A stretch of 64,000 nt of DNA from Proteromonas lacertae (Eukaryota > Sar > Bigyra > Opalinata > Proteromonadidae): positions 1 through 64,000 of the forward strand of contig NGBS01000615.1 in the NCBI GenBank assembly GCA_002245135.1, in the 5' to 3' direction. Positions 1 to 11,430 of the stretch are shown in pieces. The position numbers and the translations under genes are program-made. The notes beneath the pieces are model-generated. The model was not told where the DNA came from. It searched no databases and saw nothing but the letters and a program-made list of their open reading frames with translations. Every line of letters starts with the position of its first letter. The stretch's first letter is position 1.

Positions 1-1571
1 AAACTAATACTATATTTATAATAAATACTACGTATACTTTACATACAATATTATATATATGATTTATGTTAAACGTGGCAATATCAGACAAGAGTAGCAT
101 ATATCATATTATAACATATATCAAAACTGCTTATATATGTATATAGAATATTATTATATAAATCAATTTTGATGTTGAGAAAATTTAAAAATAATATCAA
201 ATTCCTTTTATTTTTTACACCCATATTTTGTTTAAAAATTAAAATTTCTTTTATTAAGAAAATATTTAGTACTTCTTAATATATGTGTAGATTAATATTA
301 CTGTAACATACTTATTAGGTATATAAAAAAGAAGAATAATAAATAGTTGTCAAGAAAAATATACTACAGATATATTCACTTACATTTTGAAAATGACTAT
401 TTTCGCCATCTGCTAATAGGGTTTATTTACGTTTGATATAAGACCTAAATACAAAACAATCACATCTACATTTTAATAATATTCTTATAATACTATAATC
501 TAAACATATACTTTTAAAATTACAAAAAAGAAAAGAGCTTGAGAAAATATTTGAAAAATGAAAAATAATTCAAAGAGTATAATTCATAATTAAAATATAG
601 AAAGCATTCTTGAATTACAGGAATTATTACACTTATAAGGGTTAAATACACCAATAATACACTGTTATAATATATTCTATATATTCTATATATTTATATT
701 ATTTTTTTATAATCAATTCCGCTAAACAAATACACAAAATTGTTTAGTAATTATATATTGAAAAACAATATCACCTCTAAAATACCAAAATATGTAAGAT
801 TTGATAAATACAAAATACCTATCATTTATTATCATGAAAATATAAAACCAATATATAATAATACTATCCGTATAAGTGTATTTAAGAATTATACATCTGT
901 AAATAATTTCATCCAAGCAGTTGAAGCAAATATTCATTTTGGAGTAGATTATATTTGTGATATATAAGACATCTTGAGTAATAAGACATTTGTTATATAA
1001 TAAGAAAAGAATAATTCTAATTGTATTATATTATAGCTGGGTTCGATAAAGGGCGTCCTTTTCGAATTTTGCCCTATTTTTGCCCCTTTTTTTCAGCTGA
1101 AAAGAAGCCTGCCCCTTACTGCTCGGGCATAGTAATATTACCATGTGTTATGCTGTAGTATATTTTTTCTGATTTTTGTTATAACTTTTCCATATTATCA
1201 TCTAGATATACTAACATATGTTAAAAAGGATATATTATTGTGTATTATAACATAATAGTCATCTACTTTTCTTATGATTATATAATATCATATCTTTATA
1301 CATATATACTAATTTTATAGATTATACATACTGTATATCATATTCTGATATGCCATATATATACATTATGTACATTTCAAGGTAATTGAAGTGACTGAAC
1401 ATAAATGTAATTTATATAATAAATAATTTTGTATATTACACATATATCATATAGATAATTAAGAAGTATAGAATGGGTATTTTCAGTTAATTAATAATCA
1501 ATAGTACTTGTAATGATAATAACATAATATATTTCATAAACTAATAGAAAAACTATTTCGAATTATTATTT
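1..1571. other. AT-rich stretch without a supported gene
   Basis: I see no convincing gene here. A 75-codon open frame on the plus strand (740-967) has no ATG start and no recognisable domain. Positions 1036-1140 hold a short G/C-rich island with GGGC/GCCC runs; it resembles the islands at 41,490-41,575 and 41,690-41,760. The rest is A/T-rich, low-complexity sequence with many TATATA runs. Confidence 0.5.
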
Positions 1572-1671
1572 GGTATATTTTGTATACTACTTAATGTATA
1601 TCAAGCAATTATTTGAATACTTAGAAAATGGATTGAGAATTTCGAGCTATCATTTTGCATTTCAATTTTAT

Positions 1672-2207
1672 ATGGGTAAAACGAGAGATGCTGTGTATAG
1701 ATACTTTAATGAAGATGTTGTGTTAAAGAAACCCCTTGAAAAATACAACAGAATTCAATGCAGAATGTGCAAGGCAATGATTATTGCTCATTGCACTAAT
1801 TTGAAACGTCATTACAAAAAGTATAAATATATTTATTATATATATTAAATTAGATGTAATGAAAAGCTAATCCAATCAAAACTTACAGAATTGAGATATG
1901 ATTTCGTATCACAATATTATCGGAAGAAGATATACCAGAAATTAAAGAATGCTACAAGATTGCAAAATATATTTCCACAAATATACACTTATTATGCAAA
2001 GATTCATCTACATTAAATGATGGTTTCAGAATATTGACCAAAATCAAAAGAAAGTTAATGAAAAGGTCATCAAGTGAAAAAGAACTTATTAAAGACATTA
2101 TAAAAAAAGAGACTAGACATGCAAACTACAGCATTTTAGCTCTATATGACTTTTTAGACATAAACAGTAAACATAAATTTTCAGACATGGAGAAGGATAA
2201 TATATAA
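1672..2207 (+). pseudogene. BED-type zinc-finger gene fragment (transposase-like), broken
   Basis: The ATG at 1672 opens a frame that ends at 1848. It encodes an aromatic YRYF stretch, then CRMC, then TNLKRHYKK. This is the C-x2-C ... H layout of a BED zinc finger, the DNA-binding domain usually found at the N-terminus of hAT-type transposases. A second plus-strand frame runs from about 1890 to 2207 and looks coding (Lys/Glu/Ile-rich, helical), but it is in another frame with no start codon. A frameshift or a missed intron therefore separates the two. A hAT-like C-terminal piece lies near 35.6 kb. I read this as the remnant of a domesticated or dead transposase. The zinc-finger call is fairly good; linking the second frame to the same gene is inference. 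Confidence 0.45.
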
Positions 2208-2220
2208 AGATATATAAGTA

Positions 2221-2482
2221 TTAGCCTACAAGATTTAAACAACCTGTCTTAAACTTTGATTCTATGTAATATTTGTACTCATCTTCGATGTATTTCAATA
2301 TATATCTTATCTCTGAGTATGTAAGTCTTGATTTTGATCCTGAAATTAAATGATATAATTTCGATTTTGTGGGAGCTCTGATTTTACCGTCTTTTCTGAA
2401 GCTTCTGATGATTACTTTGTTTGTCTAATTCTGTTAATTTGAATGGAACTGTTCTATGTTTAGGTTTTTTATTATCTTCCAT
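2221..2482 (-). pseudogene. small divergent gene upstream of penton, frameshifted
   Basis: A minus-strand ATG at 2482 opens a short Lys-rich frame. Around 2415-2425 the coding appearance moves to another frame, which continues to a TAA at 2221. Together they would give about 87 residues with a basic middle part (RSFRKDGKIRAPTKSK) and a helical C-terminal half. The two frames each look coding and join with a one-base shift, so I call one small gene with a frameshift. It is divergent from the penton gene, and the ATG at 2546 lies only 63 bases away, so the two probably share a promoter region. I do not recognise the family. Confidence 0.45.
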
Positions 2483-2545
2483 AAAATAAAAATAGTGTCA
2501 ATATTACTAATATTACCAATATTGACATTATTATTTTTTTTCAAA

Positions 2546-3511
2546 ATGTTAGTCTCTAATCACCGTGTTTATTATTTAAATTCTGATATGGTGATGACTA
2601 CAGGGACATTTGGAGTAGGGAATAGATACAAAAAGACCTAAGCCTTACCATCATTTGATCAAGATTATACTCATGTGTCGTTATTACACGCAGTTGTCCC
2701 TAATTCTTTCCCTACTATACAAGCAGAGACAAACGATACGTTTCAGTTCTTATTTACATGTGATTATGATAAAGAAGATGGCACAGCGCCAGAAAAACCC
2801 ACAGTATGTGTATCAGTACAAATTCCTGAAGGTTTTTATGATGAGAATCAGATTCTTAAGTTAATCAATGATGGAATACGTTCAATAAAATATTTAGATT
2901 TCGAAATTCCTGATGATGATTTGTTTATAGTTAAGGATATACTATATACACCTGTAATAGAAGGTAATGGTGATTTATTTAAGCTAGATGATAAAGATGA
3001 TGAACATACCAGACATTTAAAAATTGCAAGTAAAATGAATGCATTATATAGTTTAACAAAACCTATTTTTTGGATTTCAAAAATAGAAATAGTAACAAAA
3101 GATTTAGCCTACAAGATATTAGGTATTCCAAATAATAACTATTGGTTATGTTATGATAAATTTGTTCCAGGACCTCAAGAAACAGAAAAAGCATTAGCTG
3201 CATTTTCAGTAGATTTCCCATTTACTCAATTACCATATCGTCCATCGCTTATATGGGTTAGTGCGATATCCATTCGTTTAGATATTGTAAACATCATTCA
3301 AGATTCAAATGTGTTAGAAAATATACCAATAGCAAACCCTGAGTTACCATTCATTACATACCAGAACAATGACATTCTTAATACTAGTAAAATGTTCAAT
3401 AATACTTATACCAATGGTCAAATTACAATTCAGATTACTCAACAAAATGGTTATGAACTCAATCTTGATAATATCGAGTTTAATTTAGATATTGTTGTCT
3501 TTAAAGTCTAA
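2546..3511 (+). CDS. penton-like minor capsid protein, one in-frame TAA
   Basis: This is the probable single jelly-roll penton (minor capsid) protein that closes the vertices of the Polinton virion. The start at ATG 2546 is chosen because the residues right after it (YYLNSD, then a Thr/Gly stretch) match the usual opening of these proteins. A Thr codon is followed by TAA at 2639-2641, codon 32, and the same frame continues without a gap into ThrHisValSerLeuLeu and the IPN-type VPNSFPTI motif expected next in penton homologues. The stop therefore interrupts a real gene. If translation began after it, only the first 40 or so residues would be lost. The capsid gene follows 21 bases downstream of the stop codon in the same direction. 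The family call rests on position in the gene order and on motifs, without a search. Confidence 0.75.
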
Positions 3512-3541
3512 TTTTTATTTTATTTTTATTTTGTGTTTCTG

Positions 3542-4993
3542 ATGTCTCTAACTATCCCAAAAGAGCAAAAACACAGTGTAGACGTTCCAGCAATGATGGC
3601 CTTTTACCAGTATGTCAAGTTGACACCAATGGAAACTAAATCATTCTATCAACTTAAAGATAATACTTATTCAGATGAAATAAGGTTCGAATTAAGTGGT
3701 GAGAACATTATAAACCTTGCAAAGTCTTACATTCAATATGATATCGAAATTGAAACTCATCCACTTGCTAAAGCAGATGCATTTATAAAAGGTAAAGATA
3801 AAGCAGCTGGTAGTGATGCGTTATATCCAAAGTATATAAAAGGAATGAAAGAAGGATTTGGATTAGCAGCATTTCGTTTATGTAATAATACAGGAACAGA
3901 TCTAGTCAAGCTTGATGACAATTATGAACACTATAGAGTGTTTATGGATGAATTAGTGAGAAAAAGATCTGACATTTTTTATCAATCTAATTATTATGAT
4001 GGAATTCAATTAAAATGGAATGATGAATACCATGATCATTTAATTCAAGATGAGAATGAATGGGAAATGGATAAAGATGGAGCTACACAACTTACAGTTA
4101 CTGGATCAGAAGATAAATATCAACAGTATAAGAAATCTAAAACTATTCATGTAAAGATGTTTTTAGGTAAATTTTACAATACATTTTTATCAATGAAAAG
4201 TGATGTATTCTTTGGAGAGAGAATGTATTTATGTTTCAATTTCCAGCAAACTCCTAAATTTGGACAAATTATGGGTTTTAATAATGATCAAGGTAATGAA
4301 ACAACAATAAACTGGCCTGCAGATGGAATAAGACCAGATTCAATTAAATTCAAGAATTTTTATTTCTATGCTTATTTGAATAAGGATACTCAATGTAATA
4401 ACAATACAAGAAGTTACTGTTTATCTAAACCAATTCAGTTCAATGATGTAAAGTGTCATACATTAACAGTAAATCAAGGTGGATCTGGACAATTTAACTA
4501 TTCCTTTACATTGAACAGTTCAAATGGACCATTCTTACGTTACATTATCTATAGACCATGGATCGAATGAACTCAAACAGCACACGATGGTGGTGGTGGC
4601 ACAGCAACAAATAGATATGCAGTGATTCCTGAAAATGCACAATTCAGATGGATGATTAACGATTTCGTGTATCAACCAGACTATTCATTAATGCAGTATT
4701 ATGATAGTTACATGACTGTACAAGATTATTTCAAAGATTCATGGTTTGATATATTCAAAAGACATATTCCTTTTGAAAAGAAGTTCTTTGAAATTTTGAA
4801 TTTTGGATCAAAAGACTTGGATAATATCAAGAATCAAACAGGAAGACCATTAGCTAGTGACTTAAAGATCACTTTTGAGTTGTCTACTCCTGGTACAAAT
4901 GATTTCACTAACTACAATATCACTCATCGTTTCTATATAGTTACAGGAAGAATGTGTACAATTAATGGAAGTAGAATTGTAAGTGTTATTTAA
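3542..4993 (+). CDS. double jelly-roll major capsid protein, one in-frame TGA
   Basis: At about 483 codons this fits the double jelly-roll major capsid protein of Polintons, which forms the hexameric capsomers. It lies in the expected place between penton and packaging ATPase. ATG 3542 is preferred to the upstream GTG at 3533. The frame is interrupted at 4568-4570 by a TGA (codon 343), directly after the motif IYRPWIE. The same frame then continues through a Gly-rich loop (GGGG) into NAQFRWMINDFVY. The second half is the C-terminal jelly-roll and cannot fold alone as a capsomer. Without read-through the product lacks its last third. The sequence is beta-rich and low in charge clusters, as expected for a capsid protein. 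Confidence 0.82.
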
Positions 4994-5057
4994 ACTAACT
5001 AATAACTAACATAATGACTATATTCCTTATAATTGTTTTTTTATTTTTTTTCTTTAA

Positions 5058-5906
5058 ATGAGTAAAATAAAACTAGAGAAATGTAATGACGTTGTCATAA
5101 CGCCAGTAGAATCAGTAGTCAAAGGTAATAAAAAGAGATCAAGAGATACTGTTTTAGGCTATGATTATTTTGAAGAACCTTTCTGCAATATATTTATATT
5201 AGCTAAGAAGAACAGTGGAAAGACAACACTTATATTCAACATGATACAGCACTTGTTAAAGAAGAATTATGATCAAACTGTATATTTCTTTGTAGGAACA
5301 ATTTCAAAGGATATTATTTATGAAAAGATCACTGATATGTTGAAGTACAATTTAATAGAGTACCATTGTTACGATTCAATAGTAAATGAAGATAAAGTGA
5401 ATGTATTAGATGCAGTATTGAATAATATCACAGATGTTGATAAAGAAAATTATAGTTACCCAGAAAATATCTTTATATTCGATGATATATCATTCGATTT
5501 ATCAAATAAGACCGTTTCAAAACTACTCAAATCAAACCGTCATTACAAGTCAAAAGTAATTATATCAAGTCAATATGTTACAGACTTAACACCATCCGTT
5601 CGTCTACAATTAGATTATTGCTTAGTATTTAGAAATCTAAGTTTAGCTAATCTACACAGTGTTCATAATAGTTTAGATTTATGGGTAGATTTCAGTAAGT
5701 TTAGAGAATATTACAAGCATGCAACCAATTACAGTAATCATTTATTCCTCTACATTGACTTGTGCAATCATGAATTTCGTGTAAACTTTAATATGAAAAT
5801 TAAAAACGATAGTAATGGTTATAAAAGTGATAATGAAAATACCAGCATTAGTTCCTCCTCCTCTTCTTCCTCTGATTCGTCCGATACTGATGATGATTCA
5901 GAATAA
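5058..5906 (+). CDS. A32/FtsK-type DNA-packaging ATPase
   Basis: This 282-residue P-loop ATPase is predicted to pump the element's DNA into the capsid. Walker A is seen at residues 49-57 (AKKNSGKTT), and Walker B (NIFIFDDISFD) at about residues 135-145. A Ser/Gln segment (IISSQYVTDL) sits at the place of the sensor motif. This size and motif order are typical of the HerA/FtsK superfamily ATPases of Polintons and poxvirus A32. The last 25 residues are a Ser run followed by acidic residues, a low-complexity tail unlikely to be catalytic. The frame is intact, starts with ATG, and lies 64 bases after the capsid stop codon. It is one of the few undamaged core genes of this copy. Confidence 0.9.
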   Translation: MSKIKLEKCNDVVITPVESVVKGNKKRSRDTVLGYDYFEEPFCNIFILAKKNSGKTTLIFNMIQHLLKKNYDQTVYFFVGTISKDIIYEKITDMLKYNLIEYHCYDSIVNEDKVNVLDAVLNNITDVDKENYSYPENIFIFDDISFDLSNKTVSKLLKSNRHYKSKVIISSQYVTDLTPSVRLQLDYCLVFRNLSLANLHSVHNSLDLWVDFSKFREYYKHATNYSNHLFLYIDLCNHEFRVNFNMKIKNDSNGYKSDNENTSISSSSSSSSDSSDTDDDSE

Positions 5907-5954
5907 TCCTCATAATGCTCATAACTTATTTTTATCATTCTTTTATTATATTTT

Positions 5955-6938
5955 ATGTTTGGTGGTCCCTTAAAAATACAAGTTGTTTCAATAGATACAG
6001 GTGCTATAACTAAGTCTATTACAACGATAACAAACAATTTAGGCAAGAAAGCTGATGATGATAAAACAATTATAGAAATGTTGAAAGATATTGATGTAAC
6101 AACTAACAATAATGCAGAGTCAGTTAAGAGTGTTGTTGATATTATTGGTAAAACGAAATTAGATCAATATGAAGATAGCATGTATGATTTGTTAAGAACT
6201 ATCGATGAAAAAATATCAAACGATCCAACAGCTGGTGGAATTAGTGATATAGCAACATATTTAGGTGATCCAAATACTCTCAATGAATCTGTATGGAATT
6301 TTACACAGAAATTGTATAATGCACATAAAGGAGATGAAAATAATAGACTGTTAAAGAGAGTAGATGATAGACTATACATGTATTTAAATGGTGATTTAAC
6401 TTCCTTAACAAAATATATTTATGCAAGATTTGAAGTTTATGAACAATACTTGAAAATAGATATAATTAATTATTACAAATTTAAGGAAAATAGTAACACA
6501 ATTTTACATTTTGATCTAACAACAAAATGTGATAATGGTGAAATGTCAAGATTTATCAATAACTTAATTCCTCATTTAGATATAAGTAAAGATCCCAACC
6601 CAGATAAAGATAATCAAGTATTCAGTGTTGATTTAGTATTTCAAACAAACAGTGGTAAATTTCAGACGTTAGAACTATTTCAATATCCTAATGGTGATAC
6701 AAATTGTATTATTTTAGCATACAAAGGAAGTATTCCTAATGAATTTGAAACTAATTGTATGTTAGTGCCTCAATCAATTATATTACCCTATAAAAAAAGA
6801 GTATCTGGATTTAAATTCAATATAATTTTAATTAATCTTCTTTGTTTCATTTTTTTGTTGTTGTTTACTTGGGTGGTTGTTGTTGTTGAGCAACTTGAGA
6901 ACTTGAAACAAATGGATTATAACCAGTGCTATTGTTAG
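5955..6938 (+). CDS. Polinton-encoded protein of unknown function
   Basis: This intact 327-residue frame starts with ATG 48 bases after the ATPase gene and is co-directional with the virion block. The N-terminal 130 residues are helical and rich in Asp, Asn, Ile and Lys. The middle (about 150-270) looks like a beta-rich domain with alternating hydrophobic residues. Near the C-terminus there is a hydrophobic stretch of 20 residues, with Leu, Ile and Phe around LLCFIFLLLFTW. That last part overlaps a minus-strand poly-Gln frame, so the true C-terminus may be earlier. Its place suggests a minor virion or membrane-associated protein, but I do not recognise the family. Confidence 0.6.
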   Translation: MFGGPLKIQVVSIDTGAITKSITTITNNLGKKADDDKTIIEMLKDIDVTTNNNAESVKSVVDIIGKTKLDQYEDSMYDLLRTIDEKISNDPTAGGISDIATYLGDPNTLNESVWNFTQKLYNAHKGDENNRLLKRVDDRLYMYLNGDLTSLTKYIYARFEVYEQYLKIDIINYYKFKENSNTILHFDLTTKCDNGEMSRFINNLIPHLDISKDPNPDKDNQVFSVDLVFQTNSGKFQTLELFQYPNGDTNCIILAYKGSIPNEFETNCMLVPQSIILPYKKRVSGFKFNIILINLLCFIFLLLFTWVVVVVEQLENLKQMDYNQCYC

Positions 6939-7131
6939 TGTATGGTATTGTTGGTGTTTGAAATGCCATTGTGACTGATTGATTAACTACTGGTTGTTGT
7001 TGTTGTTGTTGCTGTTGTTGTTGTTGTTGTACATCTGTAGATGGTACTGGAATATCCTCAACTGGTGCAAAACTGGAATATATTTCTAAACATAAAGAAA
7101 AAGAGTCAGAGAACTTTGGCAATCCATCCAT
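6865..7131 (-). CDS. small poly-Gln protein, uncertain
   Basis: An 88-codon minus-strand frame begins with ATG at 7131. It encodes a run of 12 Gln and then a Pro/Thr/Asn/Ser-rich tail with another Gln4 and a final PPK. The tail composition resembles the Gln/Pro-rich N-terminus of this element's polymerase, so it may be real. Its first 25 codons, however, lie antisense to sequence that reads well on the plus strand as the 5' part of the next gene. One of the two readings must be a shadow. An inverted or recombined Gln repeat is also possible. Confidence 0.3.
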   Translation of the reverse strand: MDGLPKFSDSFSLCLEIYSSFAPVEDIPVPSTDVQQQQQQQQQQQQPVVNQSVTMAFQTPTIPYTNNSTGYNPFVSSSQVAQQQQPPK

Positions 7132-7156
7132 CTATCACAATGCATTAAAAAGAAAG

Positions 7157-10100
7157 TTGAAGAAAATGATTTATGACAGAGCTTCTTCAAATAAGAAGAT
7201 CAGGTTAGATTTAAGCCATATGGCTAATCCAACAAGAGCAGTAGACAAAGGAAACGCTACAAATGAATTAGAGATTTACGATCCTTATACAAGTCACCTT
7301 ATCAAAACATTTGGTAGTGACTACGATGTAACATTCGATGATAATAGTAATAGTATGAAAGACAAACCAATGAATCCAAACATCAATGCTACCAAGAACA
7401 ATTACATGACTGATGAAATGAAGTATAAATTGTACATGAGTAGTATTACTGACTAATTCGGTAGGTATTATAAGAATATTGGTCAGTTTAATAAGCCATA
7501 TTCTAATTCCTACGGTGATCCTACAAACTTAAACAATATTTATCAAAATCCTTTTGGTCCTCCTAATCCATATCAACAACAACAAACAGGATTATATCAA
7601 GATCCAACTACAGGTCAATGGATTACAAATCAGGACAACAATCCATCTCTGTACAATACTCAATCTTATGTAAACAGTCAGAGATGGAATAATAATGGAT
7701 TGGATAGTCACTATGAATTAAAACAACAAATACAAGTAAAAGATGCTACTTTAGAAGATGCAAAGAAAGCAATTGAAAAAATGACTGAAGAAAAACAAAA
7801 GTCTGTATGGAGACATATTGATGATCTGTTTAAAGGAAGTACTGCATGGGACTGGTTGAAATGGGGTGTTAAGTTTTGTATGTGTACTATAGTATTAGGT
7901 GGTATTGATATAGCATTTAAATTTGTATTTCCAAATGCTTTAGGCGATTGTTTAGCAGGTATATTTAATCATGCTGTTAGAACAACTGATTATTGTTCAA
8001 AATTTTTAGGTATATCCAGACAAAGTGTATTTGGTGCTTCATTAGTAGGATCATGGTTACCTAGTACATTTGAATTCATTAAAGCAGGATGGAGTGGCGG
8101 TGTGACTGGTTTATTCAATTTTGCTATGACAAAGTTACAAGACTTTTGGAATTATACAAAGAACTTATTTAGCAATGTCTTTGAATCGCTCAAGAACTTC
8201 TGGAACTCGTGGGGCACGGCCGGAGCTTCATGTCCTACATATGATATACCTAGAATAGCTCCCCCACCTCCAAGTACTTCAGATGCTACAGGTACATCAA
8301 GCGGTGCAGGAAAGAAGCATGTAAGCTTTGATCTTAAATATGGGGGGAGCTCTGAAGCTAATGCTGTTTATAACGCAAATATGGATGGAACAAATCCACC
8401 CACGGCGATTGCCGTGGGTGGATATGTCCATCCATATTTTCTTCAAGAGTCTTCTCAACAGCCACCTATAGATATGGGTTATACATGGAGACATTTAGGT
8501 AGAGGTTTAGATTCTATAATGGGTAAAGGTAAATTGGATAAGTATAGAAGACACAAACATAAGCACAGGTTATTAAAGAAGCTCCCACGGAGGCATCTCT
8601 CTCATTATAAAAGATTATTAAAAAAGGGAGGTAGTATTAGTAATAATAATAATAATCAACCAGGTGGTGGAGCAACAAGAATTCCAGTAGGTACATTACA
8701 TTCACCAAGACCAACACCTATTCCAGCAACTTTTGAATATCTTAAACCAACATATAAAGTAGGTTATGATGTACATCAGAATTTAGTATTTCCAAATCCA
8801 CGTTTACAAGTATGGGATGAATTAACAGGTAACTATATAAATAAAGATTTACTACAGCCATCTCAAATCCCTGACTATATCAGAGCAAAATTACCAACAG
8901 GACCTGTTGGACCAGATTATGATTGGAAATTGGATGAAATTTTACCTCAATTAAATGATCAAGGTAGGAGAGAATTGGGTGAAATAATAGGAAACAATTA
9001 TTCAAGTCAACAGCCTTTAATTAATCCAAGATATGTTTATGGTGATTTAGCAACTAGAGATGTTAATAGTAATAGAGGATATTTTGGAAGACAAGCTGAA
9101 GATCTTATGGTGATGGGAAGACCAGCTGTTGATATAGATGCTTCAAATCCTCGTGCAAGTTTTAAATATTTGGGTAAAGATTCATTTATAGATAGTGCAA
9201 AAGATTTTAAGGCATATGATAATGGTATATTAAGAGTAACAGATCCATTAGCTGAATTCAATCCAGAATTAGCAAAGTTAAGCACAGATGATATAGAAAA
9301 GATAATTAAACCAGGTTTAATGGAAAGATATCACACATGGGATCCCTTAAATGTTTATGACTATGATGATGCATATATAGATAAGATGAAGCTTCAAATG
9401 AATTTGTTGGTAAATGATCGTAATGATGCATTAATTAAAATGAATCAAGCAATACAGAGAGGTGATGAACAAAGTGCTAAATATTATCAACAATATTTTA
9501 GTCAATTAAACAATAGAATAAAAGAAGATAAAGATATCATTAGAAGAGCAAGATTGTATGAAATGGGTAAAAGGAATTCAGATGTTGCAAAAAGAATGGA
9601 GACAGCACAAATTCCTGAAGATATGTTATCAAAAGATCCAAACACTATAGTCGATGAAGGTGAAATAAGAACAAACAACATGATTGATTCACAAAATACT
9701 AAAGAATGGACTAATGATGAATTCAATAAAACAGTTTTAGGTCATCCTGTACCTAAAGAATGGCAAAATGGTGACTTGAATAAAAGACTTCAGATAAGTA
9801 TGAAATTGTTTAAACAGGCATGCAGTCAATGGAAACAATTTGAAGGAAGTCAACTACAGGAAGCGCTTAATAAGATGACTGAAGGTGATTTTTATGGTTT
9901 CGCGAGTAACTTATTATCCTGCGTGAAGAATATTTTTAGAATTTTCCCTATCTTATTTTATACATTCACTGGATATTTGCATGGTGGTGTCACTGCAGAT
10001 ATGAAAGAAGTTGATGTTGCATTTACATCATTCTTCACGAACTCTCATCCTTATGTTAAAGTATTAGCAAACGCAGCACCACTATTCTTTAAATTTGCAA

Positions 10101-10999
10101 ACTTTGATAAAATAAATACTAAAAATGGAATTACAGGACTCTTGGGTGCATTACCAAAATCAGCTACAGATGTCAAAGGATGGATAACTTCTATAGGTAC
10201 ATATGGTACAATACTTAGTGCATTTGGTGCAGTAGCAGGTTTAATGGCTCCTTCAGGATTGTCACAATTCTTAGATAATGGTATCATACCAAAGAATGAT
10301 GTAGTCAACAACACCTACAATGAGTCAAATTTTCATCCTAAAGGAATCAATTTACCTAATGGATTAACAAATTTTCAAGCTGGAACTATGAATGCAATAC
10401 AATTAAGTGAGATTATGAGACTCATGAACCAGTACGGTTATGATGGAAGAGGCAACAAAGTACATTCGCGAAGGATACTTTTGACTAACATCAATGGTAA
10501 AGGAGCATTATCGAACTTCGATATTGAAGAAATTATTCAAAAAGAATTCAATGATTTTGATAAGAAGTTCAAAGGTTGCTTTTGTTGGGATGAATTGATA
10601 TTACCAATACCTAACAAAATGGATCAGTGGGGAATCATTATCAATACACTCACTACTAAAGCAAAACCAGATAGTGTAGGTCATTGGGTTGCTTTAGTAG
10701 TAGACAATAATAAGAAGATGTTCATGTACTATGATTCCTTCGGTGAGGATCCTCAAAAACTAGAATATTTCAAAGAATGTTTGAAAAAGTTCAAGAAATT
10801 TCATGAAAAACCATATCAGTTAAAAATCAATGCAGTTCAAAACCAGAATAGTAATACAAGTAATTGTGGTTTTTTCGCAATCAATTTTTTGAACGATATA
10901 TTAAATAGAAAAAGAACATTCAAGCAGGCTACAGATTTTAATACAGTGGTAGGTGAGAAAAGAGTAGCGATGATGAAAAAAGAGTTTGGAATAGTATAA
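7157..10999 (+). CDS. large structural protein fused to adenain-type cysteine protease, one in-frame TAA
   Basis: This is a single frame of about 1280 codons, broken by TAA at 7454-7456 (codon 100). The frame is continuous on both sides of the stop. TTG 7157 or ATG 7166 are possible starts; open sequence extends upstream to about 7045. After the stop comes an Asn/Gln/Pro/Tyr-rich region, then a hydrophobic segment (residues 234-256) and a basic stretch rich in Lys, Arg and His (around residues 460-500). A long helical middle follows, with a second hydrophobic stretch near residue 925. The last 150 residues are an adenovirus-type (C5) maturation protease: GHWVALVV (His), YYDSFGEDP (Asp) and TSNCGFFA (Cys) in the right order and spacing. 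Such proteases are usually separate proteins of about 200 residues; here the domain ends a giant polypeptide. The N-terminal part may be a virion precursor cleaved by its own tail. Confidence 0.8.
8383..8434. repeat. GC-rich inverted repeat inside the protease-fusion gene
   Basis: Two arms, ATCCACCCACGGC and its complement, are separated by four bases. Outer bases (ATGGATGG and CCATCCAT) extend the match with small bulges. It lies in frame inside an otherwise AT-rich gene and would fold into a strong hairpin in DNA or mRNA. Confidence 0.6.
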
Positions 11000-11020
11000 A
11001 AATTAATTAATTATTATTAT

Positions 11021-11335
11021 CTAATCTTTATGGGGTTTCAAAAAATCATTTAGCATAGGTATTACCTCTTCTATTGCTTTTTCTAACTCTTCTTTAAGAC
11101 ACTGTGTAGCTAATCTCTTACTCTCTAAACGATTCATCAATTCAAGCACTTGTTCATCCAAACCTAAATTGTATGCTTCATTGAGCTTCTTACAAGTTAC
11201 TATTATATTACCTGCTTTCTTTAATGCATTTTGGTACTCCAAACTACCATCATCTTTGTGATTGATATATGTGCTGCATAATTCGAACCACATGTCAAAT
11301 GCTGCTTCTGCATTTTTTTTAAACATCATTTCCAT
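11021..11335 (-). CDS. small helical protein of the Polinton
   Basis: A 104-residue frame with ATG start, tail-to-tail with the protease-fusion gene (22 bases apart). It is almost entirely helical, rich in Glu, Lys, Leu and Ala, with heptad-like spacing in the C-terminal half that suggests a coiled coil. It has no signal peptide or membrane segment. It is divergent from the plus-strand gene at 11,431, with a 95-base AT-rich gap between them that likely carries promoters for both. I do not recognise the family. Confidence 0.55.
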   Translation of the reverse strand: MEMMFKKNAEAAFDMWFELCSTYINHKDDGSLEYQNALKKAGNIIVTCKKLNEAYNLGLDEQVLELMNRLESKRLATQCLKEELEKAIEEVIPMLNDFLKPHKD

Positions 11336-11430
11336 TGTTATTTGATTCCTATATAAACGAAAAATAAAAGAAATACCGAATTTATTCGTTTCGCGATCTT
11401 TGGCATTTTCGTTACATTTTTTAAGAATTC

